From Methanobacteriota archaeon (GTDB lineage: Archaea; Thermoplasmatota; Thermoplasmata; JAUWGG01), in NCBI GenBank assembly GCA_030606525.1, contig JAUWGG010000022.1, positions 1-9,899 of the forward strand: DNA of 9,899 nucleotides, read 5' to 3'. Positions 1-6,017 of the stretch are shown here, one piece after another. Position 1 is the stretch's first letter. Each line of letters opens with the position of its first letter. The position numbers and the translations under genes are program-made. The notes below the pieces were generated by a model. It saw only the letters and a list, made by a program, of their open reading frames with translations, was not told the origin of the DNA and searched no databases.

Positions 1-21
1 CCTTCCTTACTTTTCGACCGA

Positions 22-1215
22 TCATTCTTTTATTCCTTTCCCCCCGCATTCGATACATTTCCCACTGCCTTTACATATTATGCAATCGCCACTCCCATCA
101 CATCTTAGACATTTCTTTGTGCCATTACAGATATCGCACATCCCATCTCCATCGCATTTCTTGCATTTTCCACTTCCGCTGCACTTACTGCATTTCCTTA
201 AGAAACCTATTTTTCCTTTTCCCGCGCATTCATCACATTCCCCGCTCCCCGCACATTCTGCGCACAGTCCACTTCCTTTACAAATGCAGCAATCACCGCT
301 CCCATCACATACCTCACATTCCCCGCTGCCTTTACAATTTGAACATTCCCCACTTCCTTCACATGCTGAACATTTTCGCACTTCATTCCACTCTGTCAAA
401 CATTTTTCTTTGATTTCCTTAATTTCTTTATTGTCGGGATCAATTTTTTCCGCATTCTCAAAACACTGCATCGCCCTTTCAAAATCTTTTAATCTGTGGT
501 GCATACTTCCCAACTCGTGCCATGCACCCACATATTCAGGATTGATCTTCAAAGCTAAGTCGTAGTAATACGATACGCTCTTGTCTTTCGCTCGAGCTAT
601 TAAGCCCTTTAACTTCTCATCTCTTTTCTCCATGCTTTTCGGCGCGATCCCTATCGCAATCTCGTAGCATTCTCGAGCCTTTTCGCCTTCCCATAGTTCT
701 ACAAATGCATGAGCTTTTTTCAACCATGCTTCCACAAATTCTCCATTCTTTTGAATTGCTTTGTCAAAACATTCTATAGCGCGATCAAATCTTTTTCTTT
801 GCATCAATGCATTGCCTTTATAAAACCATATTCTTTCATCATCCATTCCTTTATTTATAATCTCGTCGTATCCTCTTACTGCCTTTTTATATTCCTTTAA
901 TTTGAACAGGGCATTTACCTTGCACCATAAGGCATTCATGTTATTTGGGTCAATTTTAAGTGCTTTATCAGAATATCTGACCGCTCTTCGATAATCCCTA
1001 TCATCGAAAGCAGCCACACCCAACTTAATATAGATGTTCGCATTCGAGATTGAATATTGAAAAGGAGTGTCCGCAGTATCCACCTTGGACATAGCGAACT
1101 TGATCTTTTCTCTGTCATCTTCTTTCAGATCAAGCTTCTCTTCTACATCAATTGCAAGCGGGATGTTTAATTCAGCCAATATCTTCGAAACAAATTTTTC
1201 CACATCTTCATCCAT
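22..1215 (-). CDS. TPR protein with C-terminal 12-fold CxxCxG (DnaJ-type) zinc-binding array
   Basis: 397 residues, complete. Residues 1-57 are a charged N-terminal segment. TPR-like units follow at about 58-91, 92-125, 126-159, 160-193 and 228-261, with the usual A/Y/A/P spacing (for example a DYRRAVRYSDKALKIDP stretch at 74-90). Residues 282-394 are twelve cysteine motifs of nine residues each, in two blocks of six (282-334 and 342-394) separated by KIGFLRK. Most read CxxCxGxG; the ninth is CDICNGTK. DnaJ has four such motifs, and pairs of them bind zinc, so up to six zinc sites are possible here. There is no J domain and no signal peptide, so the protein is probably cytosolic and a protein-interaction or chaperone-like scaffold; its partner is unknown. 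It is divergent from the gene at 1372. The start is the only ATG near the frame opening. AAGGT lies directly against it, so the ribosome site is poor and the mRNA may have a very short leader. Confidence 0.9.
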   Translation of the reverse strand: MDEDVEKFVSKILAELNIPLAIDVEEKLDLKEDDREKIKFAMSKVDTADTPFQYSISNANIYIKLGVAAFDDRDYRRAVRYSDKALKIDPNNMNALWCKVNALFKLKEYKKAVRGYDEIINKGMDDERIWFYKGNALMQRKRFDRAIECFDKAIQKNGEFVEAWLKKAHAFVELWEGEKARECYEIAIGIAPKSMEKRDEKLKGLIARAKDKSVSYYYDLALKINPEYVGAWHELGSMHHRLKDFERAMQCFENAEKIDPDNKEIKEIKEKCLTEWNEVRKCSACEGSGECSNCKGSGECEVCDGSGDCCICKGSGLCAECAGSGECDECAGKGKIGFLRKCSKCSGSGKCKKCDGDGMCDICNGTKKCLRCDGSGDCIICKGSGKCIECGGKGIKE

Positions 1216-1371
1216 ACCTTATCATCAGAGCAAATATACTCTTTGATTAAAAAGTTATGCATATTAATTTGGATATGCAATTAGAACCTAGAATCGCAAT
1301 GGAACCGCAATCTTTATATTGTCCTAAGTTTTATACTTTTCTGAAATTTCTGAAAACAATGAGGTTTAGAT
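1216..1371. promoter_or_regulatory. Divergent promoter region
   Basis: 156-bp AT-rich gap between two divergent genes. For the plus-strand gene, a TATA box (TTTATATT) lies at about 1312-1319 and a GAGGT ribosome site at 1361-1365, six bases before the ATG at 1372. For the minus-strand gene, TATA-like matches lie at about 1230-1236 (TATATTT on the minus strand) and 1246-1252 (TTTTTAA); I cannot choose between them. Confidence 0.6.
1291..1311 (+). repeat. Tandem 10-bp direct repeat just upstream of the TATA box
   Basis: GAATCGCAAT (1291-1300) and GAACCGCAAT (1302-1311) differ at one base and are spaced 11 bp apart, about one helical turn. They directly abut the TATA box at 1312. A weaker third copy, GATATGCAAT, lies at 1272-1281. 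The position overlaps or flanks the TFB recognition element, so a regulator bound here could activate or block transcription of the 1372 gene. The binding protein is unknown; autoregulation by the 1372 product is an inference. Confidence 0.5.
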
Positions 1372-1854
1372 ATGGAGAAATCGAAGTATAGTAATGTAAA
1401 GAATAAAGTTATTGAGAAGCTGACGAAGATCTCAAAATCTTGGGGATTTAAAGAAGGGCATGGTAAGATCTTTGGAATGTTGTCGCTGCATAAGGATCCA
1501 GCATCTATGAAAGAGATATCTGCCGATACGGGGTACAGCATCTCTGCGATCAGCATGCATCTGGATCTACTTCAAAGATTGGGATTGGTTTCTAAGGTCA
1601 AAAAAGGTAGGACATTTCTTTTCGCAGCGGAGAGAGATTTCATTCAACTCTATAAGAATTTGCTGACGAATATATTGAAAAAAGAAATACATCCATTAGA
1701 AAAGGAGATTGCCAAGGAGATAGAGATATTGAAGAAAGCTAAAGATGAAGAGGGAAAAGCACTTCTCAAAGCCCTGAGAAAAACTAAAAGAAGTGTTGGC
1801 AGTGCAAAAAAGTATATAATGAATTTGTTGGAAGTCGAAGGACAAAATATTTAG
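1372..1854 (+). CDS. GbsR/MarR-like winged-helix transcriptional regulator
   Basis: 160 residues. Residues 29-40 (GHGKIFGMLSLH) followed by a helix-turn-helix at about 46-72 (MKEISADTGYSISAISMHLDLLQRLGLV region) and a wing at 73-87 (KVKKGRTFLF) match the layout of the GbsR group of MarR-type regulators (COG1510-like). Residues 97-155 form a long charged helix, probably the dimerisation coiled coil. There is no metal-binding cysteine cluster. The ATG is supported by GAGGT six bases upstream. The stop is only 12 bases before the TTG I prefer for the radical SAM gene, so the two are almost certainly co-transcribed. The protein probably controls this operon and perhaps itself through the 11-bp repeats at 1291-1311. 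The ligand is not readable. Family assignment is by recognised pattern; the target is inferred. Confidence 0.85.
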   Translation: MEKSKYSNVKNKVIEKLTKISKSWGFKEGHGKIFGMLSLHKDPASMKEISADTGYSISAISMHLDLLQRLGLVSKVKKGRTFLFAAERDFIQLYKNLLTNILKKEIHPLEKEIAKEIEILKKAKDEEGKALLKALRKTKRSVGSAKKYIMNLLEVEGQNI

Positions 1855-1857
1855 GTG
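1853..1857 (+). promoter_or_regulatory. Shine-Dalgarno AGGTG favouring TTG 1867
   Basis: AGGTG matches the core of the archaeal GGAGGTGA site and lies nine bases before TTG 1867. It includes the GTG at 1855, which makes that upstream in-frame GTG less likely to be the start. A poorer GAAGG at 1837-1841 would have to serve GTG 1855. Confidence 0.45.
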
Positions 1858-1866
1858 GGCATTCAT

Positions 1867-3477
1867 TTGAAAGGTAATAAGGAAAGAATAGATGCAGAGA
1901 ATGGCGGCAAATTGATAGTGTTGACATCATCTGCAAGTGAGATGAGTGACTTCAATCTTGATCCCTTCACTGCTTTTACAAGCGCATTTCCAACGAAGAT
2001 CGTTCCACGAAAATTTTTAAGGAAGAAGTGGTATCCACCAGTGGAAAATAATGGGGATGGGAGTGCTAAATTCGCACCTTATGGTCTGAGGAAGGTCGAA
2101 TCTTTACTTCTCCAAGAATTCGATGAGTCAGAGGTTGTGGTGACACATCCAAACAATCTCGATAAATTTGTTGGTCCTGACACAAAGGTCATTGGTATAT
2201 CAACCATGGATCCCATGGGTATAGCATATGTAAGTACGACATATACATCGATACTGGGTTTTGGCGGGGAATCCATAAATGCTGCGGAGTTCAGAGATCT
2301 TATTTCCCATCCAAGCATTAAGAAACATTCACCGAAGATCATAGTTGGAGGAAGCGGTGCATGGCAGATCGTTGAGACAAAGATGACGGAAGAATATGGA
2401 ATAGACACTGTCATGCAAGGAGAAGGCGAACGAACGGTGCTGCCAACTTTCGAAAAGGCGATTAAAGGCGAAAAACTTGAAAAAATCGTTCACGGTGAAA
2501 AACCTCGTCAAGATGAGATTCCAACAATCAGGAATGCATCCATTTACGGGGTGGTAGAGATCACTCGCGGTTGCGGTCGCGGTTGTCAATTTTGCACACC
2601 AACGATGCGTAAGAAATATTCATTTCCCCTCTCACATGTAATGGAGGAGGTGAAGGTGAATGTCAAAAACAGCTCAAGGATGATCATGATACAAACGGAA
2701 GATGCTTTCTTATACAAAGCTAATGATAATTTTAAGCCCAATAAAGAGAAAGTTATTGAGTTATTCAGAACTTTAGCAAATTATGATGGCGTAGAGTATA
2801 TCCAAATTTCGCATACATCTCTTGCCCCAGCAATATATAGTCCAAGTATGATAGAGGAGCTTTCAGAGATCCTCATCGAAAAAACCAGATGGAAACATAG
2901 AAAGAAGAGCCCGTACGTAACTTCTGAGGTTGGAATAGAAACAGGTAGCGTAAGGTTGATGGAGAAATACATGAAAGGTAAAGCGTTACCTTACAGTGTA
3001 AAACAGTGGCCAGAACTTGTTGTTCAAGCAGTTGGGATATACAATGACAACAATTGGTATCCTCTAGCGACTCTACTGACTGGTCTACCTGATGAAAAAG
3101 AAGAGGACACGATAGCAACCCTCGAACTACTTGACGATCTAAAAGGTGCTAAGATGTTCTTCACACCTTTGCTCTTCATCCCTTTAGAGGATTGTCTGCT
3201 TCACAAAGCTCATCGTGTTGACCTTAACTATCTGAACGATGCACAGTGGGATTTTATTGCTACCTGTTGGAAGTATAATGTAGATTTTTGGAAACCAACT
3301 GCTAACATAACTATCTCGGCTGCAGCGATACTTGCCTATCCTCTTTACTATAGGTGGAAGCATGGTCCAAGGATCCTGTATCCTGCATTAAAGTTCACAG
3401 GCTGGAATGAGAATCTCATTGGCAGGAGATTGTACCGGGGGTGTAACAGTCGATATTGTGAAAGTTTGGAAAAGTGA
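1867..3477 (+). CDS. Radical SAM enzyme with B12-binding-like N-terminal domain
   Basis: 536 residues from TTG 1867, or 540 from an in-frame GTG at 1855 (numbering below is from the GTG). The N-terminal third (about 18-205) resembles the Rossmann-like B12-binding domain found in many radical SAM proteins, but I see no DxHxxG motif, so cobalamin may bind without that histidine ligand or not at all. The radical SAM cluster motif is CGRGCQFC (C240, C244, C247; bases 2572-2595), which would hold the [4Fe-4S] cluster that cleaves S-adenosylmethionine. Later SAM-barrel features are a QTEDAFLY segment near 290, GIETGS and LTGLPDEKEED. It resembles the archaeal B12-binding/radical SAM proteins of the Ta0216 type. 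Known archaeal lipid-modifying radical SAM enzymes (Tes, GrsA, GrsB) make chemistry on lipid chains a reasonable guess given the neighbours, but the substrate cannot be read from the sequence. Confidence 0.88.
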   Translation: MKGNKERIDAENGGKLIVLTSSASEMSDFNLDPFTAFTSAFPTKIVPRKFLRKKWYPPVENNGDGSAKFAPYGLRKVESLLLQEFDESEVVVTHPNNLDKFVGPDTKVIGISTMDPMGIAYVSTTYTSILGFGGESINAAEFRDLISHPSIKKHSPKIIVGGSGAWQIVETKMTEEYGIDTVMQGEGERTVLPTFEKAIKGEKLEKIVHGEKPRQDEIPTIRNASIYGVVEITRGCGRGCQFCTPTMRKKYSFPLSHVMEEVKVNVKNSSRMIMIQTEDAFLYKANDNFKPNKEKVIELFRTLANYDGVEYIQISHTSLAPAIYSPSMIEELSEILIEKTRWKHRKKSPYVTSEVGIETGSVRLMEKYMKGKALPYSVKQWPELVVQAVGIYNDNNWYPLATLLTGLPDEKEEDTIATLELLDDLKGAKMFFTPLLFIPLEDCLLHKAHRVDLNYLNDAQWDFIATCWKYNVDFWKPTANITISAAAILAYPLYYRWKHGPRILYPALKFTGWNENLIGRRLYRGCNSRYCESLEK

Positions 3478-3519
3478 GATAACTTCCTGTCTTGATAAAA
3501 CAGAAAATGGATTGCAAAT

Positions 3520-3526
3520 AGGAGGG
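3520..3526 (+). promoter_or_regulatory. Shine-Dalgarno AGGAGGG for the 3537 gene
   Basis: AGGAGGG lies 10 bases before ATG 3537. The 59-bp gap before the gene holds no clear TATA box, so the gene is probably read through from the upstream genes. Confidence 0.6.
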
Positions 3527-3536
3527 AAATTGTAAA

Positions 3537-4358
3537 ATGATAAAAAATTTAGTAACGGTTCATGAAGTGTATGCAAATAAAAAAAATAAGATAAAAAAAG
3601 TCGTTGCTAACAGCATCACGAACACAAAATGTAGGGTGGAAAATGTCAAGAGCAGAATTTTTAATATGGACTTACCATTGCCTATGGAAGAAATCTTGAG
3701 AAATCGCATCAGGACCGTGTCAGTAATCACCACATTGGTTGCTTTTGTTACGCTATACTTCATGCTTTCAGATATTGCATACATTCTAACGGCATTAATA
3801 GTCGGGTGTATCGCTATGACGATAGATTTCATTGTAGAGTATAAGGGAATCAACAAAAATGATTGGAATTACCCGCATCAAAATATCTGTTTTAGAAAGG
3901 TCCCGCTCGAGATTCCTATGCTATTTTTTAGCTGCGGTGTGATTACAACTTTTATTTTTTATTCTTTCTCTAAACCTGTAATGAACATTGTTTTCTCTAC
4001 ATCGCCATTTATTGTAGGTATGAGTTTTGTTCAAATGTTCCTCCTTCTCCTAGGGATTTTTTTCATGGCCCAATATCTAAGACGCAAATGTAAAAGCTTG
4101 GTTTTTGGCGCTCTCCCACTTGGTATTGCATTATATCTTGAGTTTTCAGAACCGTGGATACTTATACTCTCTATTTTTCCTATGTATATTGATTATTATC
4201 TCGAGAAGCGTTTGGTAAAGTCCGCTCAAATCAAATATAATGGATATAGCGAGGAAGTAGCAACAAATGTCGCTATAACCTATTTCCCAACGTCATTGCT
4301 TATATTAGGCTTGGTGGCTTTGGTACATAAATTAATAACGAGTATAAGTGGAGTATGA
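3537..4358 (+). CDS. Polytopic membrane protein, possibly related to carotenoid-modifying enzymes
   Basis: 273 residues. A basic, soluble N-terminus (1-57) is followed by six or seven hydrophobic segments at about 59-77, 79-99, 122-143, 152-179, 186-203, 206-222 and 244-267. Residues 97-131 contain D97, E101 and G104, a DWNYP element at 109-113, and VPLEIPMLFF at 122-131. This arrangement of acidic residue, W-x-Y and P-L-E followed by a hydrophobic helix recalls lycopene-cyclase-domain (CarR-type) proteins and the CruF/Caroten_synth hydratases. I treat that as a hint, not an assignment. Its stop is three bases before the next ATG, so it is translationally linked to the CrtC-like gene. A role in the membrane on an isoprenoid chain fits the context. 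It could instead be an unrelated archaeal membrane family. Confidence 0.85.
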   Translation: MIKNLVTVHEVYANKKNKIKKVVANSITNTKCRVENVKSRIFNMDLPLPMEEILRNRIRTVSVITTLVAFVTLYFMLSDIAYILTALIVGCIAMTIDFIVEYKGINKNDWNYPHQNICFRKVPLEIPMLFFSCGVITTFIFYSFSKPVMNIVFSTSPFIVGMSFVQMFLLLLGIFFMAQYLRRKCKSLVFGALPLGIALYLEFSEPWILILSIFPMYIDYYLEKRLVKSAQIKYNGYSEEVATNVAITYFPTSLLILGLVALVHKLITSISGV

Positions 4359-4361
4359 TAT

Positions 4362-5459
4362 ATGATCGGCATGCACAATAAGTTTGAGGACATTTGGAAG
4401 ATATTCCCTGAAAACGCGTTGAAGGGGCGTATCTGGCACTGGTGGTGGTGGCTTTACTTTTTCGAGAATCCAGACCGACCGGACTATCCCAGGCAGCTCA
4501 TGATCCTCTGGGGAACACGCAACTGTCGAAAAGTGCGTATTAACGACCTCCTATGGAAACCAAAAATTACACCTGAAGTGCATGATGGTCGGGCAAGGTT
4601 CGAAGCGATGGTCGCATCTTGGTATTATGATGGGAAGAAGATGCATGACCCCTTCATACTGGAAAAGGGTCCAACTAAGGCTACTTGGGATAAGGAGCAC
4701 GGCTCTATCGCGATGAGGAACGAACATGGAACCTACTCCTTTGAAGGAAGGGATGCAGATTTCAGGCTTAAAGCCGAGAATCCCAAACTCTCAATAGACC
4801 TTCGAATGAAGCGTTGGACAGATGAGATGTCCAAGCTTGTTTCTACTGGTAAGGTATTCTTCCGCAATATGGGTTATAGTATGCTCAAGTATAGGGGGCT
4901 GAAGGCATCTGGAAAGGTGCGCGTCGGCTCTTCCGAAATCACAGTGGAGGGCAGGGCATACTTCCAGAAGGTGCGGTTATCCTCTATAACTCCTGCTTGG
5001 TATTGGGCTGTGCTCCAAAGCGACAAAGGCGCATATATGCAGTACTTTGTTCCACATGTAGGCATCACCCTGCTCAGGCAGAGATACTCCCACGAAAGCT
5101 CGTTGGACTGGGGGGAAAAAACGATATCCAGGACGCTGAACTTCTATGATCCAGAGGAGGAAGTAGAACACACCATGAAGATCATGCATGTCAAGAAGCG
5201 CTATGATAATGACCTACCTATCTTCACAATAGAAGCGCGCTCCCCTACGGCAAAGTTGACGGCAGAAATGAGCGCCTATTCTCGATGCTGCTGGAACATC
5301 ACCCAGCCGGTAATCCGACCCCTATGGTTGGGTATCTTTTACAACGAATATCCCGCCAGGCTGCTAAAACTCAAGTTCACGAACGGCAGGCGTGTGGTGG
5401 ATAAAGACGACTTAGGACTTTGGTTCTGTAATTGCGAGCACTCCTGGGGAACTATGTAG
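4362..5459 (+). CDS. AttH/CrtC-like lipocalin-fold protein (carotenoid 1,2-hydratase-like)
   Basis: 365 residues, no signal peptide or membrane helix. It is strongly beta-rich and aromatic. An unusual WHWWWW run sits at 25-30, followed by an LMILWG strand at 46-51. Residues 197-228 (GRAYFQ, then PAWYWAVLQSDKG) match the G-x-a/W ... W-x-W-x-x-x-Q-x-x-x-G signature of the AttH/CrtC (hydroxyneurosporene synthase-like) fold, and a closing CEHSWG strand lies at 358-363. CrtC adds water to a terminal isoprenoid double bond, so hydration of an isoprenoid chain is possible, but catalytic residues cannot be confirmed here. ATG 4362 is preceded by GTGGAG at 4348-4353. In three sampled 60-base lines the gene is 48-57% GC, against 32-42% in sampled lines of neighbouring genes, which suggests later arrival by transfer. 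Its stop codon directly abuts the mobile element at 5460. Confidence 0.75.
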   Translation: MIGMHNKFEDIWKIFPENALKGRIWHWWWWLYFFENPDRPDYPRQLMILWGTRNCRKVRINDLLWKPKITPEVHDGRARFEAMVASWYYDGKKMHDPFILEKGPTKATWDKEHGSIAMRNEHGTYSFEGRDADFRLKAENPKLSIDLRMKRWTDEMSKLVSTGKVFFRNMGYSMLKYRGLKASGKVRVGSSEITVEGRAYFQKVRLSSITPAWYWAVLQSDKGAYMQYFVPHVGITLLRQRYSHESSLDWGEKTISRTLNFYDPEEEVEHTMKIMHVKKRYDNDLPIFTIEARSPTAKLTAEMSAYSRCCWNITQPVIRPLWLGIFYNEYPARLLKLKFTNGRRVVDKDDLGLWFCNCEHSWGTM

Positions 5460-5604
5460 TTGACCTACTCTCCCCCCTAAAGAGGAGAGATTCTTTATAG
5501 TCTTGGGCTAACGCCCAACACTAAAGGGTGTGCCATCACCCTGTTACTAACCCCTCGATCAAGAACTTCTGTTTTGATAGACGAGCCTTATGTTCTCCAT
5601 TTCT
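5460..5604 (-). ncRNA. Candidate solo omega-RNA (TnpB guide RNA scaffold)
   Basis: In IS605-family elements the TnpB guide RNA scaffold spans the 3' part of the element and ends at the right terminus, with the guide taken from the flank. This stretch has three successive perfect-stem hairpins on the minus strand: AGGGTG/CACCCT (5542-5525), TTGGGC/GCCCAA (5518-5503) and CTCTCC/GGAGAG (5489-5468), ending at TCAA. A guide would begin CTACATAGTTCCCCAG, antisense to the end of the CrtC-like gene. The structure is visible; transcription and function are inferred. The boundaries, especially the 5' end, are approximate. Confidence 0.35.
5468..5489 (-). repeat. Right-end hairpin of the IS608-like element
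   Basis: A six-base perfect stem (CTCTCC/GGAGAG) with a 10-base loop. GAAT lies directly 5' of its foot and TCAA ends eight bases 3' of it on the minus strand. Transcribed in the plus direction, the same hairpin lies nine bases after the CrtC-like stop codon and could also influence the end of that transcript. Confidence 0.7.
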
Positions 5605-5742
5605 TCAAAGCATGACCCAAATTGCCTGGGTTTTACGGTGGGTCACCAACCTCATACCCATATCAGTTCCAAGAGTTCCAGATATCATCTGTTTTCTTAG
5701 AACCTCATCAGAAATGACATTAATATCAGCACATATAACCCT
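5605..5742 (-). pseudogene. Short open fragment, possible degenerate tnpB 3' tail
   Basis: A minus-strand open stretch of 45 sense codons ends at TGA 5607-5605 and has no start codon near its 5' end, where an in-frame TAA lies at 5745-5743. It reads in part GTLGTDMGMRLVTHRK. It sits just upstream of the putative omega-RNA scaffold, where the end of tnpB would be in a complete element. I do not recognise TnpB catalytic or zinc-finger motifs in it, so the identity rests on position only. Confidence 0.25.
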
Positions 5743-5786
5743 TTAGAGGAGAGATGACTGAAAGTACTCTTATTTCATGCATTCAT

Positions 5787-5806
5787 CCCCGCCCTGAGGG
5801 GCGAGG
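5787..5806 (-). repeat. Left-end hairpin of the IS608-like element
   Basis: An eight-base stem with a four-base loop. On the minus strand all eight pairs form, one as G.U; on the plus strand the same position would be a C/A mismatch. The structure is therefore best preserved on the minus strand, in agreement with the orientation read from the cleavage and guide tetranucleotides. Confidence 0.75.
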
Positions 5807-5938
5807 CTTTCTGCCTATATTCTTTGTAACAATGCCTAATGATAAATGTAGACAACCTCTTTCTACTTATGTCTTTATTCATTGAATTTTCAGGGCAGAA
5901 GACATGTTTCCAGAGCACTAGCAGCTATTGGCTGTGTG

Positions 5939-5945
5939 TATAAAT
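5939..5945 (+). promoter_or_regulatory. TATA box for the DUF92 gene
   Basis: TATAAAT lies about 75 bases upstream of ATG 6018 and would put the transcript start near 5968. A second AT-rich candidate, AATTTAAAAGG at 5989-5999, is so close to the gene that the message would be nearly leaderless. The 192 bases from 5826 to 6017 otherwise show only AT-rich promoter-like sequence. Confidence 0.4.
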
Positions 5946-6017
5946 CCGATGCGCAAATAATATTAAACATAAAACAATAAGGAACGATAATTTAAAAGGC
6001 GTAGATAAGGGGAGTAG

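Larger units (their letters stand above)
5460..5825 (-). mobile_element. Non-autonomous IS200/IS605-family (IS608-like) element, both ends intact
   Basis: Read on the minus strand. The flank ends in TTAC (5829-5826). After 15 nt comes AAAG (5810-5807), directly at the foot of a hairpin (5806-5787, stem CCUCGCCC/GGGCGGGG, loop CUCA). At the other end GAAT (5493-5490) sits at the foot of a second hairpin (5489-5468, CTCTCC/GGAGAG), and the element ends in TCAA (5463-5460). In IS608 the left cleavage site is TTAC, the left guide AAAG, the right guide GAAT and the right cleavage site TCAA, and the left site lies 19 nt from its hairpin, exactly as here. There are no terminal inverted repeats or target duplication, as expected for this family. 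No tnpA or full tnpB fits in 366 bp, so it would need enzymes from elsewhere. This also accounts for most of the long gap between the genes ending at 5459 and starting at 6018. Confidence 0.8.

Noticed and set aside
34..372. The periodic 27-bp pattern as a CRISPR or minisatellite array
   Set aside because: Units are not identical DNA repeats with unique spacers; the period is that of the CxxCxG codons in an intact reading frame.
80..565. Plus-strand open frame of 161 codons rich in H, S, P and L
   Set aside because: It is the complement of the 27-bp periodic cysteine array and keeps open only because that repeat lacks stops in this frame; no ribosome site.
5468..5489. Reading this hairpin simply as the terminator of the CrtC-like gene
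   Set aside because: No T-run follows on the plus strand, and the GAAT foot and TCAA end on the minus strand explain it better as a transposon end, although a secondary effect on transcript ends is possible.
5528..5746. Plus-strand 72-codon open frame in the intergenic region
   Set aside because: It lies wholly inside the IS608-like element, antisense to its orientation, has no ribosome site and has no recognisable protein features.
1272..5958. Shared GATnnGCAAAT-like words at 1272, 3509 and 5948 upstream of three genes as a common operator
   Set aside because: The matches are short, AT-rich and at inconsistent distances from promoters, so chance explains them.
5826..6017. Search for a tRNA or other structured RNA gene here
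   Set aside because: No cloverleaf or strong hairpin seen; only an AT-rich promoter region with a TATA box and ribosome site.
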